The position numbers were made by a program, and so were the translations under genes. A DNA stretch of 64,000 nucleotides from Stromatinia cepivora (taxonomy: Eukaryota; Ascomycota; Leotiomycetes; Helotiales; Sclerotiniaceae), in assembly GCA_014898415.1 (NCBI GenBank), contig RCTD01000017.1:557001-621000 (forward strand), given 5' to 3'. This document shows, in pieces, positions 59,904 to 64,000 of this stretch (positions within the stretch are counted from its first letter, which is position 1; each line of letters opens with the position of its first letter). The notes beneath the pieces are model-generated. The model was not told the origin of the DNA, searched no databases, and saw nothing but the letters and a program-made list of their open reading frames with translations.

Positions 59904-60098
59904 AGTATTTCAGATACGGTGTACAAGGAGTATCGACCAGACTTCCTGAAACATCGTGTTGTTCCTGCGAGTTTCCCCTCTGATTATATCCATTCAGTAC
60001 CCGATTGGATTCATCCTGCGATTAATTTGATAATGATGATGTTGGGGTTGGGAACAACGCAAGGCGTAGATTGTATATTAGACTTGGCTAAGCTGTGA
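59904..60098 (+). pseudogene. Fragment of an unknown gene
   Basis: A 64-codon frame closed on both sides by TGA and lacking a Met start reads VYKEYRPDFLKHRVVPASFP, then HSVPDWIHPAINLIMMMLGL and TQGVDCILDLAKL. It looks like the C-terminal end of a soluble enzyme, possibly of short-chain dehydrogenase type (weak). No upstream part found. Confidence 0.3.
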
Positions 60099-61818
60099 CT
60101 AGACTAATGTTGACTAGTGGGTTTGTGGAGTTCCCGCTTTTCCAACGAGTAATCATGGAGTATGATGAGGGGCTCCCATGTGATTTGACAGTCTCATGAT
60201 TTTGAGCCGTTCAAAACCGATCGTAAAATGGAGCTTTGAGTAATGATTCACATCACGTGAGATGCTAAGAAGTTCTGGAACAATTTAAGTTATTCTCATC
60301 GAGATTTCTCCTTATTTTAGTTGTGTAGAGTTACGTATTAAAAAGAACACGCCAAGTAAATTTGGTGTTTCTAACAGAGAATACAAGTCGATCACAAGCT
60401 CTAGAGGATCTATAGTGCAATAGACTTCGTATAACACTGTTGTATAACCTGTATTCGTCTGCAAATTTGGTCATAATCTATCTAAATGTGGCGAGAATGT
60501 GCGAATTAATGGCAACTAAATCGAATTTGAAAAAAAAACCTCTTTTGGATTTCCTGTTTCCCAAATAGATGATTGTATTTCTGTACAGTATTAAGATCTT
60601 GGAGATTGCTTCTCCAGCCCCCAAATTAGACAATGCGACCGAAAGAAGACCGTTATTCTGGCGAACCATGCACATTTTATCGCTGTCTTCCAAATTAACT
60701 TCCAGAAAACGAATGTCGTACATTACAGCCGTAGACTAGATCCCTTCCCAGTCAGGTCAGCCACATTAAAAATAGAGTTATTATATTACTCTGTGCCAAC
60801 CTGTTAGTATACGGAATAGTGGCACACATCATGTGGCTTGTTATTACTTGATAAAAATTACTTACCGTGCGCTATGTGCCCCGGAAAAAAGTGCTCCACG
60901 ATCACTAATAGTCCAGTTTCACAACATTTAGTTGTTGTGTTCATGGCGGCATGAAATCGATATTCTGGGGTTAGTGACCGTGCAACCGGGCCAACTGATC
61001 GCCTCGGCTAAAACGATGAAGTTCCGTGCAATTTAACCTTATTCCTTGGAGACAAATACCAGAGGTGTAATTCATTTGTTACGTTCCTTCTCTTGAATTG
61101 TTGCTTCGGTGTGCCCAATTCATGTAGACTTCATCAGTGCTCGATGCCGAAGACAAATACCTGCGGGTATCTTTAATGTTGTGCCGAGTTTTCCGTTTGA
61201 AATGGTTCCGAAGGGAATTTCTCGCAGTATTAGTATTTCTTGTTTCCTTGGGTGAACGATAACCCTGTTTCGACCGCATCGTCATGACGACCCTCGTACC
61301 GTACAAGCGGTAACCTCTTGACAGATAGTTTCTGTCGAGCTTAGCAAATGCCGAGAGGTTTTGTGGTAGAGCTTGGAGTTTTCACATTTCATCTTGGCCA
61401 TATATTTATTGTTCTTTCGAAGGTTGCTTGGCCAGGAACAGAGTTGATGAGTTCTGTCGTTGATAGAGCAACTATGAGGATGCGCTGCGATCTATGCGCG
61501 CTAGTGTGAATTACTGCTCTGAAGAAGTCTTTGGGCATGGAGGATCTTCGACTTCAACTCATACGTTTGACTTTGAACCGAGTCTCCATCTTGATCCAGT
61601 CTACCGTTTCGCGTAATCCCTTCCAACTACTTCGAGAATGTTTCGGGAGCGGATGCTGTCGCCAGAAAAAAAATTTCAGGCAGTGAAGATAAGCCATCGC
61701 TCACAGGAAAGATGTGGTTAAAGTGGAAGAATGGAATGGGAGTCTTTTCTAGAAAATGATACGCTAACTGTAATTTGTCTTCCGACTGGGAGAAGAAGCT
61801 GGACACCAAAATCAAATA
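60099..61818. other. Intergenic, possible gene scraps
   Basis: No intact gene. At about 61469-61620 a frame reads ALRSMRASVNYCSEEVFGH and ends FEPSLHLDPVYRFA before a stop; the LDPVY is reminiscent of the 33-57 kb family, but the rest does not align well. Confidence 0.35.
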
Positions 61819-62293
61819 CAGGGCTGGGCATCTATACCCTATCCGGGGTTTTTGACCTCTGTGGGATGTTTATTTTATTCTGTAGAGGTTTTATAAGATG
61901 GTTATCTGGAAATACTGGTAGGTCCTAGAGTACCGCAGGGTAAATATCATACGATCGTTTTACACCACCACTCAAAGTTGAAATTATGCTTAATCAAATC
62001 GATCAATTAGATTAGTTATATGATATATGAATTATATGATTCTGCATTGTGTGATTATAACTTTTCGAATTATATGATAGTTCGTTAAAAGTGATAAAAA
62101 TTTCCAATATTCTTTGATAAATATTATGCTTCCTTCAAGTATAGAATTTTATGTGCTAAATATCCGATTGTATTTTGGTATCCGGAGTATTTTATAGGAT
62201 GGTTATTCTCTTCTATAGAGCTTCAACAGGGTGGCATTTCAGATGGTTTTATTCTAGCTTATTCTAGTATACCCTGCCCTTTGTCTAGCCCTG
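61819..62293. mobile_element. 475-bp hAT-like MITE
   Basis: Starts CAGGGCTGGGCATC and ends TCTAGCCCTG, the same kind of termini as the 59-bp element at 26681. Flanked by ATCAAATA (61811-61818) and GTCAAATA (62294-62301), an 8-bp duplication with one mismatch. The interior shares CTATACCCTATCCGGGG-like sequence near the left end with the short copy. No coding capacity. Confidence 0.7.
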
Positions 62294-63502
62294 GTCAAAT
62301 ATACGGCTTTGAAAGGCCAATAACTCTTGGATATTCGAATCCAGGTTTGAAAATTAAATGCCCTTTCAGACTTTGTGTATGTTGTCCATTGTTCGGTGTT
62401 TGGCATGTTTTCTGGTTTTCGAGCTTGTAGGGTGAGCCTATTGATTTTCTACATCCATTTATTATTTTGCCTGTCCTCTACTGTTTTCTAGCCTTTTTAA
62501 TATTGTGAAATCTGCTTAGACTGATACTGGTCCAGTCCCAACCATGTTCTATGTTTGCCAAGTTATCTTTGAAGAGCTTGCAGACTCTATCTTGAGTGAA
62601 GCTTCTTTCAGCTGTTTTAGGTGCCTTATAAACACGAGATTGTCTTCAAGACCTGTATCAGCCAACTTCTATCTTGTTTATGAATCACAAAGGTGAGGGG
62701 CGAGTTTGAAGTAGTTCAAAAGCCAGTCAGTGATCATTGTCCAATGTAGGATGAAGAAGTCCCACCTGGTCAAAAGCTGTATTAATTACGTATTGTATAA
62801 GTCCAAATATCGTGTTCTAGGACACTTCCTACCAAAAAGTAGGATTTTGAATGCCACTTGTTAGTCAGAACTGCAGGAATTAATTCACTTCTGATTAAGA
62901 AAAACCAGCCCTGGCACCTGCATTGCCAACCCCAAGATCATTTGCAACCTCAATTTTTCTTGCACTCCCAACCTCAAGTTTTACCCCTTATTAGTTAGTC
63001 TACTGTAGATCACTACCATTCGTGTGGTATGATAGTGGATTCACTTCAACAGTCAAAACATCAAACTACTACAGGCTTGAAATAATTGCCAAATTTCTTG
63101 AGTATTGAGTGTATTTGCTGTATATTCCAATCACTAACTTTTGTTCATCTCTGTATTCCGCTCTTTATTTATCTAATAGTACCAATTCTATAAGATCTGT
63201 AAATAAATAATAAAAATAGAAGGTTTTCATTCCAGATTTCATATTTTTATACGGCAAATTACTCTCATACCATCAAAACTCGGATAAATTATTTTCATGC
63301 CATAAAAGTTAAATATTTTTTATTTCCATACCAGTCAGGATCTAGCCCAAAATAGCCAAAATCTATACTATAGATTTTATCTCAAAAACATAGATTCTAA
63401 TTGTATTTTAATGAAAAAGAAAGGATTTAATTAGAAACATATAGAATCAATCTTCAGGAATATTTGAAACTAGGCTGCGTAGAAATAACCCGTAACCTAT
63501 AG
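62294..63502. other. Intergenic, no gene seen
   Basis: No supported gene; becomes AT-richer towards the right-hand LTR element. Confidence 0.45.
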
Positions 63503-64000
63503 ATGTGACGAACCCAACAAGCGTTTAAAGATCAACCTTAAAATTAAAAGCTACAAAGTTAAAGAGAGTGTACTACGAAGTTATATATATAATCAGCTCG
63601 GAGCTTAGTACTGTACTAGTTCGATCGGACGCGATCATATGTATTTCGTAATACTACCCCCCCCTTCTGAAAAGTTCGCTTCGAACTCATTTTAAACGAA
63701 TGATTTAAGTACAAAATGATTATTAATCTTCTTTTAATAAAAATTCCTGATACACGAATTGTATTACAACCAATGAATATGTATTTATTATATTATATAC
63801 CTTTTTCAAGCGATCTTCAAAATATCAATCATTGATCATTTCTTCTAAATCCTTATCATCGTTGTTTTCGGGCTCAGTAATCAATGTAATAGCCGGAACA
63901 GGCTTTTATCGATCTTGGATTCCTTAATATAGGTCTAATGGATAAACTCGTATTCAATAAGAGATACTTCTATATCGTATACATTTATTTTGTTTGCGCA
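63503..64000 (-). mobile_element. LTR retrotransposon, partial at window edge
   Basis: A putative LTR 63503-63653 starts TGTGACGAACCC and ends CGTAATA, then CTACCCCCCCTTCTGAAAAG, which matches the polypurine tract side of the Gypsy element at 40712. By that comparison it is the 3' LTR of a related minus-strand element that continues beyond the window. The LTR itself differs from the 282-bp one beyond the first eight bases. Confidence 0.55.

Noticed and set aside
61430..61760. Seventh member of the DPDPVY family (LHLDPVY)
   Set aside because: Only the short LDPVY motif agrees; no 87-nt exon or donor site found nearby.

Overview
The window reads as nuclear DNA of a filamentous ascomycete. The genes are dense and cut by short GT-AG introns, mostly 45-140 nt. 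The conserved genes are fungal: HAT1, the CTDK-I gamma subunit and P5C reductase. A large AT-rich block of transposons shows C:G-to-T:A decay like repeat-induced point mutation. Its outer layer is a Fot1/Flipper-like DNA transposon of about 1.84 kb, which fits Leotiomycetes such as Botrytis or Sclerotinia. The species is inference only.

Region 1 (0.6-24 kb) is ordinary gene-rich sequence. In order it holds a ZIP zinc transporter (-), HAT1 (+), a 14-bp minisatellite, pyrroline-5-carboxylate reductase (-), CTK3 (+), an unknown 467-aa protein (-), a small one-TM protein (+), an eight-exon gene (-) for a 2354-aa SF1 helicase / Cys-rich finger / triple CbxX-type AAA+ protein, a conserved fungal protein of unknown function (+), and an MFS sugar transporter (-). 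I rebuilt the exon chains by hand; the summed coding lengths close in frame.

Region 2 (24-32 kb) holds a secreted TIM-barrel glycosidase-like protein divergent from the sugar transporter, a cytochrome P450 with a 176-bp MITE upstream, a 59-bp hAT-type MITE with a perfect 8-bp target duplication, and a decayed alpha-L-rhamnosidase. Together these suggest plant-glycoside use.

Region 3 (33-57 kb) is the unusual part. At least five, probably six, consecutive plus-strand loci (33.1, 35.3, 36.4, 52.6, 54.2 and 56.3 kb) appear to be one gene family that I do not recognise. Four of them share a phase-0 exon of exactly 87 nt, and a fifth has 88 nt. Some copies look intact and others have lost a splice donor, lost an acceptor or shifted frame. 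The array is split by a nested transposon stack: a Fot1/Flipper-like element (37471-52139) holds a Copia element (38772-51286, duplication ATCTG), which holds a chromodomain Gypsy element (40430-47482, duplication ATTAC) inserted in the Copia reverse transcriptase. A separate solo LTR (51687-51995, duplication TATAA) also lies in the outer element.

Region 4 (57-64 kb) is gene-poor. It has one small unknown gene (58.7-59.1 kb), a gene fragment, a 475-bp hAT-like MITE and, at the right edge, the start of another LTR element.
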